Origin: Bacteroidota bacterium
GTDB lineage: Bacteria > Bacteroidota > Bacteroidia > NS11-12g > UBA955
Reading direction: 5' to 3'
NCBI GenBank assembly: GCA_016787485.1
Contig: JAEUUL010000025.1
Location: 64,496-128,495, forward strand
Length of the DNA stretch: 64,000 nucleotides
The position numbers and the translations under genes are program-made. The notes beneath the pieces were generated by a model. The model saw only the letters and a list, made by a program, of their open reading frames with translations, did not search any database and was not told the DNA's origin. Below, one piece after another: positions 25,730 through 33,881 of the stretch; positions within the stretch are counted from its first letter, which is position 1, and the number at the start of each line of letters is the position of its first letter.

Positions 25730-26641
25730 TTATCCATGCCCCTTGTCATCCGCAATGCGGAACAGGTGAAAAATAAAAGGAAAAAGGGCATCCATATATT
25801 CAGTGGCAGCGCGGGCTGAGCCCGGCAGGGTGAGGATGAGGGTATTTCCTTTCATACCGGCTATACCGCGGCTGAACATGGCATAGGGCATCCGTTCCAT
25901 GCCATAGGCACGCGCCGATTCCATCAGTCCGGGCAGTTCCTTGTCCAATATGGGCCTTATGGCTTCCGGTGTTACATCGCGGCTGCTCACACCTGTACCA
26001 CCCGTAAAAATGATAAGATCCATACCATTTTCCACATACATTTCCGCGATTTCGCGGATGTGTTCCAGGTCATCGCGCATCACTGCATATTCGGCGGGAA
26101 TAATGCCATGATCTTCCAGTATGCGCATAATTTCCCGCCCGCTTTTGTCCTTTTTCTCACCGGCATATACACTGTCTGAACACACCAGAACGGCGGCTTT
26201 GAGATCGGTGCGGTAGCGATCCAGATAATCGGTTTTCCCGCCGGTTTTTTCCAGCAGCTTGATGCTTGCAATTTCCACCCCTTTGTCCAGGGGTTTCAAC
26301 ATGTCGTACATGGTAAGTGCGGCCACCGAAACCCCATGCATGGCTTCCACTTCCACGCCGGTTTTGTAGATGGTTTTTACTTCCAGCACAATGCGTATGG
26401 CATGCTCACTCACATCGTAACTGAATCCTGCCGCTTCCACGGGCAGAGGATGACAGTCGGGAATCATATCGCTGGTTTTTTTCACAGCCAGCAACCCAGC
26501 GGCTTTGCTCATTTCAAAAACATCGCCTTTGGGCACCCGTTTTTCAAGGATCATCTCTATGGTTTCCGGCCGGCTTACATGCACCACGGCTTGTGCAGTG
26601 GCGGTTCGCAGTGTGGTGAGTTTGCGGGTGATATCCTGCAT
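25730..26641 (-). CDS. moaCB: Bifunctional molybdenum cofactor biosynthesis protein MoaC/MoaB
   Basis: A 303-residue fusion acting in the cytosol at two steps. The first half (about 1-150) is MoaC, cyclic pyranopterin monophosphate synthase, with KTSDMIPDCHPLPV and EVEAMHGVSVAALTMYDMLK. The second half (about 153-300) is MoaB/MogA, molybdopterin adenylyltransferase, with VCSDSV, IIFTGGTGVSSRDVTPEA and LPGSARAA. Active-site segments of both look intact. It is the last gene of the minus-strand Moco operon, three bases after moaE. Confidence 0.93.
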   Translation of the reverse strand: MQDITRKLTTLRTATAQAVVHVSRPETIEMILEKRVPKGDVFEMSKAAGLLAVKKTSDMIPDCHPLPVEAAGFSYDVSEHAIRIVLEVKTIYKTGVEVEAMHGVSVAALTMYDMLKPLDKGVEIASIKLLEKTGGKTDYLDRYRTDLKAAVLVCSDSVYAGEKKDKSGREIMRILEDHGIIPAEYAVMRDDLEHIREIAEMYVENGMDLIIFTGGTGVSSRDVTPEAIRPILDKELPGLMESARAYGMERMPYAMFSRGIAGMKGNTLILTLPGSARAATEYMDALFPFIFHLFRIADDKGHG

Positions 26642-26644
26642 GTA

Positions 26645-27091
26645 TTATTGATTTGTTTTCCATTGATGGGAATCGTTTTCAAACAATTCCCTGCCAAACA
26701 CAGGCACTTCTTTTTTTATCCTTTCAACCATTTCCGAACAGGCGAGGGTAGAGGCCTCACGGTGCGGACTGCTCACGGATACAAAAAAACAAACCTGTCC
26801 GGCTTCGATATGCCCAAGGGAGTGATAAACATGGGCACAGCTCAGTTTGTATTTTACGATGATTTCTTCCCGTATCCGCGCAATTTCTGCATTGGCCATT
26901 TCCTCGTATGCACTGTATTCAATGGCGGTTACCTTTAGTCCGTTCACCTCATCGGCGCGCACTTGTCCCAGAAACAACTGGCTTGCGCCCACATGCGTTT
27001 TATTTTGGTGTGCAGCAATATTGGCTGCAATTTTTTCCGGCGAAACAGGGCCATTTACAAAAAAAGATTTTGCCTTTTTATCGCTGCTCAT
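26645..27091 (-). CDS. moaE: Molybdopterin synthase large subunit MoaE
   Basis: A 148-residue subunit that, with thiocarboxylated MoaD, inserts two sulfurs into cyclic pyranopterin. Conserved segments are GASQLFLGQVR (about 36-46), TAIEYSAYEEMAN (about 55-67), HSLGHIEAGQ (about 90-99) and SPHREASTLACSEMVERIKKEVPVFGRE (about 108-135), the last holding the catalytic lysine region. It overlaps moeB upstream by four bases (ATGA). Confidence 0.94.
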   Translation of the reverse strand: MSSDKKAKSFFVNGPVSPEKIAANIAAHQNKTHVGASQLFLGQVRADEVNGLKVTAIEYSAYEEMANAEIARIREEIIVKYKLSCAHVYHSLGHIEAGQVCFFVSVSSPHREASTLACSEMVERIKKEVPVFGRELFENDSHQWKTNQ

Positions 27092-27828
27092 TGGGATTGC
27101 AAATCAACGGTATAAATCTGGTTTTTGGTGGCACTGTATATCCCTAGTTTTCCAGCGAGAATGCCGGGAATGCCACAGATGATTTTAATCACTTCCTGAG
27201 CCTGTATGGTGCCCAGAATGCCGGGTACCGTGCCCAATACTCCCGAAAGGCTGCAGTTTTCGGGCTCAATGCCTGTGTGGGGATAGGCAGCTTCAAAATC
27301 CAGGCAATTGGCTGCCCCAGCGCCCGAGTAATGAAATACGGAGAGTTGTCCTTCCATTTTGTAAATTCCCGCATACACCATGGGTTTGGATTGTGCCCTG
27401 CAGGCTACATTCAGGGCATACCTTGCGGCCATAGAATCGGTGCAATCCACTGCAATTTCGTAAGACTGCAGCAGGGCTGACGCATTTTCTGCGGTTAAAG
27501 CATAGGGAAATACATCTATCTGGCAGCCCGGATTCATGGTGTTGAGTTTCAGGGCAGCAACGACTGCTTTGGACTGGCCTGCATCTTCCGGGGTGTACAG
27601 GGTTTGCCGGGGAAGGTTCGATATCTGCACGGTATCCGGGTCTGTGATTCCTATATGCCCGACCCCTGCTGCCACAAGGTATTGCAATACCGGACAACCC
27701 AATCCACCAGCGCCTGCAATAAGCACTTTGGCTGCAGCCAGCTTTTCCTGACCGGATATACCTATTTCGGGCAACAATATCTGCCTTGAAAATTGATTCC
27801 GGTTTTCCTTGCTGAGCACGCCCTGCAA
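27088..27828 (-). CDS. moeB: Molybdopterin-synthase adenylyltransferase (MoeB/ThiF/HesA type)
   Basis: A 246-residue E1-like enzyme that adenylates the C-terminal glycine of MoaD. FSRQILLPEIGISGQEKL, the nucleotide loop GAGGLGCPVLQYLVAAGVG (about 39-57), DPDTVQISNLPRQ (about 64-76) and DCTDS (about 128) are intact. ENCSLSGVLGTVPGILG carries the equivalent of the catalytic-loop cysteine. The usual CxxC zinc pairs are missing: only one cysteine (NCLDF) remains at the first site and the C-terminal CxxC is absent. Lies 13 bases after moaD; in an operon devoted to Moco, so MoeB rather than ThiF is inferred. Confidence 0.88.
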   Translation of the reverse strand: MQGVLSKENRNQFSRQILLPEIGISGQEKLAAAKVLIAGAGGLGCPVLQYLVAAGVGHIGITDPDTVQISNLPRQTLYTPEDAGQSKAVVAALKLNTMNPGCQIDVFPYALTAENASALLQSYEIAVDCTDSMAARYALNVACRAQSKPMVYAGIYKMEGQLSVFHYSGAGAANCLDFEAAYPHTGIEPENCSLSGVLGTVPGILGTIQAQEVIKIICGIPGILAGKLGIYSATKNQIYTVDLQSQ

Positions 27829-27841
27829 AGATGCGTTCTAA

Positions 27842-28081
27842 TTATCCTCCGGCAAAGGGGGGAAGCAGTGCTATTTCATCACCCGGCCCGAGGGCCGTTT
27901 CCGGACCCGCCAATTTGTGATTGACCGCAATGCGGAACGGACTGCTCTTCAGGGTTGGAAAGGCAATCAGCAATGCTTCATACAGTGCACCTGCATCGGG
28001 ATAAGATGGGAATGTGATTTGTTGGGTTTCCAGAACATCCTGCAATGCACCGAACAAATGGATGGTGAGTTCATTTCTCAT
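27842..28081 (-). CDS. moaD: Molybdopterin synthase sulfur carrier subunit MoaD
   Basis: A 79-residue ubiquitin-like protein ending PPFAGG, the diglycine tail that becomes a thiocarboxylate. LGPGDEIALLPPFAGG is the family C-terminus, and FGALQDVL near the start fits the first strand-helix. The ATG at 28081 is preferred to one at 28090 because it overlaps the moeA stop by four bases, the same coupling seen at two other junctions of this operon. Confidence 0.92.
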   Translation of the reverse strand: MRNELTIHLFGALQDVLETQQITFPSYPDAGALYEALLIAFPTLKSSPFRIAVNHKLAGPETALGPGDEIALLPPFAGG

Positions 28082-29256
28082 GGCAGCCAATGAATTTCGA
28101 CCTTATCTCCGGCCTGTAACAATTCCGTATCCTGGGGGAGATATACCAGGCAATTTGCCATTGCAAACGATTGTAAAATATGGCTGTCCTGCTGTGCTGG
28201 AATTTGTACTTTCCCCTGGCTGAAAGCGGCCCGTAAAAAAGCTGCACGGCCGGATTTGTTTTTCACCATATGCGATAGAATGGCCGTTTCTCTCTTTAAA
28301 AAAGGTTTTGAAAACCCCATATATTTCCGCAACACAGGATATACATATTCATAAAAACAAACCCCGGCAGAAGCCGGATTGCCCGGCAGGGCAAAAACCC
28401 ATTTCTCTCCCAGTTTCCCTGCAAGTATGGGTTTTCCCGGTTTCTGTGAAATTTTGTAAAAAATGATATCAATATTTCTGCTGTTCAGTGCATCATAAAC
28501 CAAATCGTATTTTCCTACAGAAATGCCACCGGTAATGAGGAGGAAATCGGATAGTTCAAGGGCTATATCCAGCGCAGAATCAAGTTCTGTGCGCTGGTCT
28601 GTTGCCCGGAAGCAGGAAATATTCCGTATGCCGGTTTCTTGCAGGGCTGCTTGCAGGAAAGGTGTGTTCGAATCGTAAATTTGTCCGTTTACCAGCGTGT
28701 CTCCCGGCTGCAACAACTCATTACCTGTAGTAATGATTGAAACCGAAGGGCGTGAAAATACAGGAATGGAAAATTGCCCCAGACTTGCAAGCAAACCAAT
28801 TCCCGCTGCTGTGATTTCTGTACCGGCTGAAAGGGCTATGTCGCCCTTACCCAGTTGCGAGCCCCTGCGACGGATGTTTGCTCCCTGTACAATTTCACCT
28901 TTTACCATTAGGCTTCCGTTCGTTTCGGTGGTCCATTCCTGCATGACCACAGCGTCTGCAGTTGCCGGCACCATCCCTCCGGTGAAAATGCGGACAGCTT
29001 CGCCGGGGTTCAGAACATAAGAACCGGTATCCCCCGCCTGAATTTCACCGGTGACCAGAAAAGTGTTTTCTTGCATGGGATGCATTCTTACAGCATATCC
29101 ATCCATGGCACTCATGTCAAAATCCGGTGAGTCAAACGGACTGATGATATCCGCAGCCAATACAGCACCCAATGCGTCTGCCAAAGCCAGGATCTGCACC
29201 GGACCGGATTGCGCATGCACAAGCAATCGTTGCCAGGCTTCTGTTACAGAAATCAT
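28078..29256 (-). CDS. moeA: Molybdopterin molybdenumtransferase MoeA
   Basis: A 392-residue enzyme that inserts molybdate into adenylated molybdopterin. Segments SPFDSPDFDMSAMDGYAVR (about 39-57), the GGMVPATADAVVMQEW loop (about 93-108), ITTGNELLQPGDTLVNGQIYDSN (about 175-197), LLITGGISVGKYD (about 240-252) and ALPGNPASAGVCFYEYV (about 288-304) are all family hallmarks. Its ATG overlaps the TauE-family gene by four bases. Confidence 0.95.
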   Translation of the reverse strand: MISVTEAWQRLLVHAQSGPVQILALADALGAVLAADIISPFDSPDFDMSAMDGYAVRMHPMQENTFLVTGEIQAGDTGSYVLNPGEAVRIFTGGMVPATADAVVMQEWTTETNGSLMVKGEIVQGANIRRRGSQLGKGDIALSAGTEITAAGIGLLASLGQFSIPVFSRPSVSIITTGNELLQPGDTLVNGQIYDSNTPFLQAALQETGIRNISCFRATDQRTELDSALDIALELSDFLLITGGISVGKYDLVYDALNSRNIDIIFYKISQKPGKPILAGKLGEKWVFALPGNPASAGVCFYEYVYPVLRKYMGFSKPFLKRETAILSHMVKNKSGRAAFLRAAFSQGKVQIPAQQDSHILQSFAMANCLVYLPQDTELLQAGDKVEIHWLP

Positions 29257-29990
29257 GAAATAACCAGTTTAACGCAGGCAAAAATAAGGACGGCAGCCAT
29301 CAGATATTTCAGGATTCTTGTGTTCCAGTGTCTGCTGCCAAGCCAGGCTCCTGCCAGCCCCATAAGGGCAGTGCATAACAGCAACAGGAAAAAATGGGGT
29401 GGGAAAGAGTTTGCGGAAGGCCAGTTGCCTGCCAGTGCAGCAGCGGAGTTGACCAGGATAAAGGCAGCGCTGATAGCTGCGGTTTCTTTCATTCCTGCCC
29501 AGCCCATGAGCAACAATACCGGGCTGAGAATGATGCCACCGCCCACGCCGATCAGGCCGCTGAGAAAACCAATAGAACCGCCGGTTATCAGGGCCGGAAT
29601 CCAGGGGATGTTCCGGCTTTCCCGGTTTTCTGCTCCGGGATCCGAAAGCAGGCGCCAAACAGAAAAGGCAAGAAATAATGCAAGCAGCAAATGAAACACC
29701 TTGCGGTTGATTTCTGTGCCAGCCCCCAGGTAGGCCATGGGTACGGATAAAAGAATGAATGGGAGCAGTTTTCTCCACCGGAAATGTCCGGCACCTGCGT
29801 ACTGCATCAAAGCAAGCGCGGATACAAGCAAATTCAGGGTAAGTGCTGTGGGCTTTTGTATCTGGGGTGAAAACCCGAACAACACCATCAGTGCAATGTA
29901 GCCGCTTGCACCGCCGTGTCCCACCGCGGCATAGCAAAAGGCAACGGCAGAAAGGGATACAGCAAATATAATCCAGATGCTGGTTTCCAT
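29253..29990 (-). CDS. TauE/SafE family membrane transporter
   Basis: A 245-residue inner-membrane protein with about eight hydrophobic segments. Paired repeats GHGGASGYIALMVLFGFSP (about 24-42) and FLSGLIGVGGGIILSPVLLLMGW (about 137-159) match the TauE/SafE (DUF81) family, thought to move sulfite, sulfonates or other organosulfur anions. It sits inside the Moco operon with zero gap after moaA (stop TAA touching its ATG) and a four-base overlap with moeA, so it is co-translated with both. An anion or sulfur role tied to cofactor synthesis is inference; substrate unknown. Confidence 0.85.
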   Translation of the reverse strand: METSIWIIFAVSLSAVAFCYAAVGHGGASGYIALMVLFGFSPQIQKPTALTLNLLVSALALMQYAGAGHFRWRKLLPFILLSVPMAYLGAGTEINRKVFHLLLALFLAFSVWRLLSDPGAENRESRNIPWIPALITGGSIGFLSGLIGVGGGIILSPVLLLMGWAGMKETAAISAAFILVNSAAALAGNWPSANSFPPHFFLLLLCTALMGLAGAWLGSRHWNTRILKYLMAAVLIFACVKLVIS

Positions 29991-30971
29991 TTATCCGCCT
30001 ATGGCTATCATGCTGCGGTTTTCCGTTGCAGAAAACAATTCCTGCCCGCCCCACTTCGCTTTTTTCGCTGCAATGCAGGTTTTGATTAAGTCCTGCACAT
30101 CTTCGCCGTTTCGCAGCGGGGTGAGCAGGTCCACTTCTCCGGCACTGAAAAGGCAGTTTTTCAGTTTTCCATCTGCCGTAAGGCGTATGCGGTTGCAGCC
30201 GGCACAGAAGGGCTCACTCATGGTATTGATGAATGCAAAGCTGCCCTGATGTCCCAATACCCTGAATTTTTTATCGGTATCGGAAATGTTATTTACCAGC
30301 GGTGTGATATCAAAATGGGACTGGATTCGTTCCAGCATCTCTGCCTGGGTAATGAGCCGGGCCTGCTGCCAGTGGTTGCCTGCAAACGGCATGAATTCGA
30401 TAAAACGCACATGCAGCGGAAAATCCCGGGTCAGATGCACAAATTCGAGCAATTCATTGTCATTTACACCTTTCATCATGACTACATTCAATTTTACACG
30501 AAATTGGTTATGCAGCAGCAAATGAATGTTGGACATGAGTTGGTGGAATTCATCACGACGTGTGATTTCCTGAAATTGTTCCGGCATAAGTGAATCGATA
30601 CTCACATTCAGGCTATGAATGCCGGCGGACTTAAATTCGTCAATAAACCGGTGCACCAGTATGCCATTTGTACTGATGGTGAGTTGTTTCTTCCCATCGG
30701 GGTTGCGCTGTGCAATCTCATTCCCCAGATCGCGGATGATGTTTGCTGCATCTTTCCGCACCAGTGGTTCCCCGCCTGTCAGACGGATTTTATTCACACC
30801 CAGATCGAGAAAAACAGCAGCCAGCCGCCTGATTTCCTCCCGGGTCATATACCATTTGTGGTGCGGTGGCATAAAGTCTTCGGGCATGCAGTATTTGCAG
30901 CGCAGGTTGCAGGCCTCGGTAAGGGAAATGCGGAGATAGTCGTGTACGCGACCAAAAGAATCGGCAAGCAC
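29991..30971 (-). CDS. moaA: GTP 3',8-cyclase MoaA (radical SAM)
   Basis: A 326-residue radical-SAM enzyme starting Moco synthesis from GTP. The CNLRCKYCMP motif (about 21-30) binds the SAM-coupled [4Fe-4S] cluster; the second cluster uses CAGCNRIRLTADGKLKNC near residues 257-274; the C-terminal Gly-Gly required for activity is present (MIAIGG). RLTGGEPLVR is also typical. The start is a GTG at 30971, four bases after a -7-like TAATTTCG (30976-30983). It heads the seven-gene operon and diverges from fabG. Confidence 0.95.
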   Translation of the reverse strand: MLADSFGRVHDYLRISLTEACNLRCKYCMPEDFMPPHHKWYMTREEIRRLAAVFLDLGVNKIRLTGGEPLVRKDAANIIRDLGNEIAQRNPDGKKQLTISTNGILVHRFIDEFKSAGIHSLNVSIDSLMPEQFQEITRRDEFHQLMSNIHLLLHNQFRVKLNVVMMKGVNDNELLEFVHLTRDFPLHVRFIEFMPFAGNHWQQARLITQAEMLERIQSHFDITPLVNNISDTDKKFRVLGHQGSFAFINTMSEPFCAGCNRIRLTADGKLKNCLFSAGEVDLLTPLRNGEDVQDLIKTCIAAKKAKWGGQELFSATENRSMIAIGG

Positions 30972-30975
30972 AGTG

Positions 30976-30983
30976 CGAAATTA
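30976..30983 (-). promoter_or_regulatory. Candidate -7 box of the Moco operon
   Basis: TAATTTCG on the minus strand matches TAnnTTTG at 7 of 8 positions and ends four bases before the moaA GTG. Confidence 0.4.
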
Positions 30984-31050
30984 ACGGATTTACACACAGG
31001 CGTGCAGAACCCTGTTTGTTATTTATCCATACAGCCGTTTAATTTGCCCC

Positions 31051-31794
31051 ATGCTATCAGGGAAAACTGCACTGATTACAGGTGCTTCGCGGGGAATAGG
31101 CAAGGGGATTGCCGAATTGTTTGCCGCAAATCATTGCAACATTGCCTTCACATTTGCTTCTTCTGTAGAAAAAGCCCGGGCCTTTGAGCAGGAGCTGACC
31201 CAAAAGTATGGGGTAAAAGCCAAAGGGTATCAGAGTGATGCTGCAGATTTTAAAGCCAGTGAGGCCCTCGCTGAATCGGTGATTGCCGAATTCGGGAAAG
31301 TTGACATTCTCATCAACAACGCAGGAATTACACGCGATGCGCTGATGCTGCGCATGACCGAGGAACAGTGGGATGAAGTCATCCGCACCAATCTGAAAAG
31401 TGCCTTCAACATCACCAAGGCATTTCTCAAGCATTTTCTGGGCAACCGCGCCGGCAGCATCATCAACATGACCAGTGTGGTGGGTGTGCAGGGCAATGCC
31501 GGGCAGGCCAACTATGCAGCCAGCAAAGCAGGGATGATAGGTTTTACCAAATCCATGGCCAAGGAAATCGGCAGCCGTGGCATCCGTTGCAACGCTGTAG
31601 CTCCCGGTTTCATTGAAACGGAAATGACCGAGAGCCTGAGTGATGAGGTGAAACAAGGCTGGATGGCAGATATCCCCTTAAAACGGGGCGGCAGCACCAC
31701 GGATGTGGCCAATGCCTGCCTGTTTCTGGCATCGGATATGGGTGCGTACATCACCGGGCAAACCCTGAGTGTTTGTGGCGGTATGCTCATCTGA
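31051..31794 (+). CDS. fabG: 3-oxoacyl-ACP reductase FabG
   Basis: A 247-residue short-chain dehydrogenase that reduces 3-oxoacyl-ACP with NADPH in fatty acid elongation. TGASRGIGKGIA (residues 10-21) is the cofactor loop, NNAG lies at about 90-93, the catalytic Ser is in NMTSVVG and the YAASK motif holds Tyr and Lys (about 154-158). NxxxRxxTRDALMLRM-type substrate segments support FabG over other SDRs. Its neighbours are unrelated; acpP and fabF are 6 kb away. TTAATTTG ends four bases before the ATG. Confidence 0.93.
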   Translation: MLSGKTALITGASRGIGKGIAELFAANHCNIAFTFASSVEKARAFEQELTQKYGVKAKGYQSDAADFKASEALAESVIAEFGKVDILINNAGITRDALMLRMTEEQWDEVIRTNLKSAFNITKAFLKHFLGNRAGSIINMTSVVGVQGNAGQANYAASKAGMIGFTKSMAKEIGSRGIRCNAVAPGFIETEMTESLSDEVKQGWMADIPLKRGGSTTDVANACLFLASDMGAYITGQTLSVCGGMLI

Positions 31795-31876
31795 GTATGA
31801 CATACCGGAGTTGATTACAAGCCTGTAAATTGTTGTTTTCCGGCTTGAACCGACTAACGTTTTCCCCTATTCACCC

Positions 31877-31884
31877 TACCTTTG
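31877..31884 (+). promoter_or_regulatory. -7 box of tatC-rpiB-miaE
   Basis: TACCTTTG, exact TAnnTTTG match, four bases before the tatC ATG at 31889; no clear -33 TTG at the usual spacing. Confidence 0.5.
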
Positions 31885-31888
31885 CACC

Positions 31889-32725
31889 ATGCCGCTGGAC
31901 CAAACGGATGAGCACTACCCCTACGAGAAGAACATGGGCTTTTTCGACCATGTGGACGAGCTGCGCAAGCGGCTGATGCGGGTGGCCATTGTGCTGTTTG
32001 CCTCCATTGTTATCTCCTTTTTCTGGGTTCCTGATATTTTTGAAGCCATTATCATGGCCCCGTTCAAAAAAGGATTCTGGGGCTATGAGTTCTTTTGTCA
32101 GGCAGGTCGCTTCTTTACCGGCAAAGACATTCTGTGCTGGGAGCCTCCCAAAATGATTGAAATGCAGAGCCAGAAAATCGAGGGGCAATTTATCAGTGCC
32201 TTCAAGATTAGCATGGTGGTGGGCTTTATTGTCACCTTTCCCGTCATTGTACAGCAGATATGGAGCTTTGTAAAGCCCGCACTGAAGATCACTGAGATTA
32301 AAAAGGTGCGTTACAGTCTGGGTATTGTAAGCCTGCTGTTTTTCATTGGGGTGGTATTTGCCTACTTCTTCCTGGTGCCGGTGGCCAGCAATTTTCTGCT
32401 TTCCTACCAGCTGAGTCCTTCCATCAAAAACATCATTACCATTGGCAGTGTCACCGGATTTGTAAGTTTTATGTGCCTGGCCACGGGCCTGGTATTCGAA
32501 CTGCCTGTGCTGATTTATATTCTGGCAAGAATTGGCCTCATCAGTTCTCAATTCCTCATTAAATACTGGCGCTATGCCGCGGTGATCATTTTCATCATCG
32601 CTGGTATCGCTACACCTTCACCCGATATATTCAGTCAGTTGCTGCTGGGTCTGCCTCTGATGGCCCTTTATGTCATAGGCATATTCATTGCCAAACGTGT
32701 AGAAAAAAACCGAACCGCTATATGA
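31889..32725 (+). CDS. tatC: Twin-arginine translocase subunit TatC
   Basis: A 278-residue inner-membrane protein that recognises twin-arginine signal peptides and forms the export core for folded proteins. GFFDHVDELRKRLM (about 17-30) is the conserved N-terminal cytosolic patch; six membrane segments follow, with the TFPVIVQQIWSFVKPAL loop (about 116-132) and FELPVLIYILARIGLIS (about 200-216). The long first periplasmic loop is typical of Bacteroidota. tatA is not adjacent. Four-base overlap with rpiB. Confidence 0.95.
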   Translation: MPLDQTDEHYPYEKNMGFFDHVDELRKRLMRVAIVLFASIVISFFWVPDIFEAIIMAPFKKGFWGYEFFCQAGRFFTGKDILCWEPPKMIEMQSQKIEGQFISAFKISMVVGFIVTFPVIVQQIWSFVKPALKITEIKKVRYSLGIVSLLFFIGVVFAYFFLVPVASNFLLSYQLSPSIKNIITIGSVTGFVSFMCLATGLVFELPVLIYILARIGLISSQFLIKYWRYAAVIIFIIAGIATPSPDIFSQLLLGLPLMALYVIGIFIAKRVEKNRTAI

Positions 32726-33162
32726 AAAACCTCACCATTGCCGTAGGATCCGACCATGCCGGATACAAACTGAAAAACGACCTGCTTGTGCATTTGCTGG
32801 ACCAGGGTTACGAACTGCAGGACTGCGGACCGGACAATGCGGATTCCGTGGATTACCCGGACTATGCGCACAAAGTGGCGGAAGCGGTTCAGTCTGCAGA
32901 AGCCGATTTGGGTATTCTCATCTGCGGCAGCGGCAATGGGGTGTGCATCACAGCGAACAAACACAAGGGCATTCGTGCTGCACTGGCTTGGGAAGAGGAA
33001 ATTGCTGCACTGGCCAGACAACACAACAATGCGAATGTGTTATGTCTTCCGGCGAGGTTTATCAGCAAGGCCAAAGCATTTAAAACAGCAGACGCCTACC
33101 TGGGTGCCCATTTTGAAGGGGGCCGCCATGAAAAACGGGTGGAAAAAATCGAAGAACTGTAA
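32722..33162 (+). CDS. rpiB: Ribose-5-phosphate isomerase B
   Basis: A 146-residue cytosolic isomerase joining ribulose- and ribose-5-phosphate in the pentose phosphate pathway. GSDHAGYKLK (residues 9-18), the catalytic-loop LICGSGNGVCITANKHKGIRAA (about 69-90) and HNNANVLCLPAR (about 104-115) are family signatures. The active-site cysteine is present as GSGNGVCI. Coupled by four-base overlap to tatC and by one base to miaE. Confidence 0.94.
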   Translation: MKNLTIAVGSDHAGYKLKNDLLVHLLDQGYELQDCGPDNADSVDYPDYAHKVAEAVQSAEADLGILICGSGNGVCITANKHKGIRAALAWEEEIAALARQHNNANVLCLPARFISKAKAFKTADAYLGAHFEGGRHEKRVEKIEEL

Positions 33163-33773
33163 TGGGTGAGGAAGCCGGGCAGGACGCAGTGCGCATGCTG
33201 GGTTTGAAATTGCCCACCGACCCGCGCTGGGTGAATATTGCAGAAAAATCCATAGACGAGATTCTTACAGACCATGCCTGGTGCGAGCAAAAAGCAGCGA
33301 GCAGCGGCATTTCCCTGCTGGTGAAATTTCCGGAAAGGGAAGAGCTGGTAAAGGAGGTAACCCCGCTTGTGGCGGAAGAGTGGGGGCATTTCCGCCGCGT
33401 ATTGAAGGAGATGGATAAGCGGGGACTGAAACTGGGTCCCCAGCGCAAAGATGAATATGTGAACCAGCTGAGAGAACTGCAAAAAGGCGGTAAACCCGGC
33501 CCTCAACTGATGGATATGTTGCTGGTTTGCGCACTGATTGAGGCCCGCAGTTGTGAACGTTTTCGCCTGCTCAGCCTGTATTGCAGCGATTTGAACCTGA
33601 GGGAATTTTACCATGAGTTTATGGTGAGTGAGGCAGGTCATTACCATATGTTTCTGGAACTGGCCAGACTCTATTTTCCGGTAAAAAGGGTGAATGAACG
33701 CTGGCAATATTTCCTGCAGGGTGAGGCAGAAATTATGCAATCCCTGGAATTGCGGGGTGACAGGGTCCATTGA
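33162..33773 (+). CDS. miaE: tRNA-(ms2io6A37) hydroxylase MiaE
   Basis: A 203-residue non-haem diiron enzyme that hydroxylates the isopentenyl group of ms2i6A at tRNA position 37. The ferritin-like four-helix fold shows iron-binding Glu/His spaced as ILTDHAWCEQKAAS (about 35-48), EEWGHFRRV (about 71-79), IEARSCERF (about 125-133) and SEAGHYHMFLELA (about 156-168). It ends the tatC-rpiB operon (start shares a base with the rpiB stop), and a palindrome lies just behind its stop. Confidence 0.9.
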   Translation: MGEEAGQDAVRMLGLKLPTDPRWVNIAEKSIDEILTDHAWCEQKAASSGISLLVKFPEREELVKEVTPLVAEEWGHFRRVLKEMDKRGLKLGPQRKDEYVNQLRELQKGGKPGPQLMDMLLVCALIEARSCERFRLLSLYCSDLNLREFYHEFMVSEAGHYHMFLELARLYFPVKRVNERWQYFLQGEAEIMQSLELRGDRVH

Positions 33774-33774
33774 T

Positions 33775-33812
33775 AACCTGTAGAGGCGGGTCGCGACCCG
33801 CCTCTACAGGTT
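33775..33812. repeat. REP-like palindrome (GTAGAGG/CCTCTAC family), locus 2
   Basis: A perfect 38-base palindrome, AACCTGTAGAGGCGGGTCG followed by its exact complement. It shares the GTAGRGGyGkGTCGCGAC core with the 25.7-kb locus. It begins one base after the miaE stop and could act as a transcript end or stabilising hairpin. Confidence 0.85.
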
Positions 33813-33881
33813 GTATATCAACAAAAAAATGGCCAGTGGATTTGGTGGTTTCCGTGTGATTTGTTGTAATATCTGTTGAAT

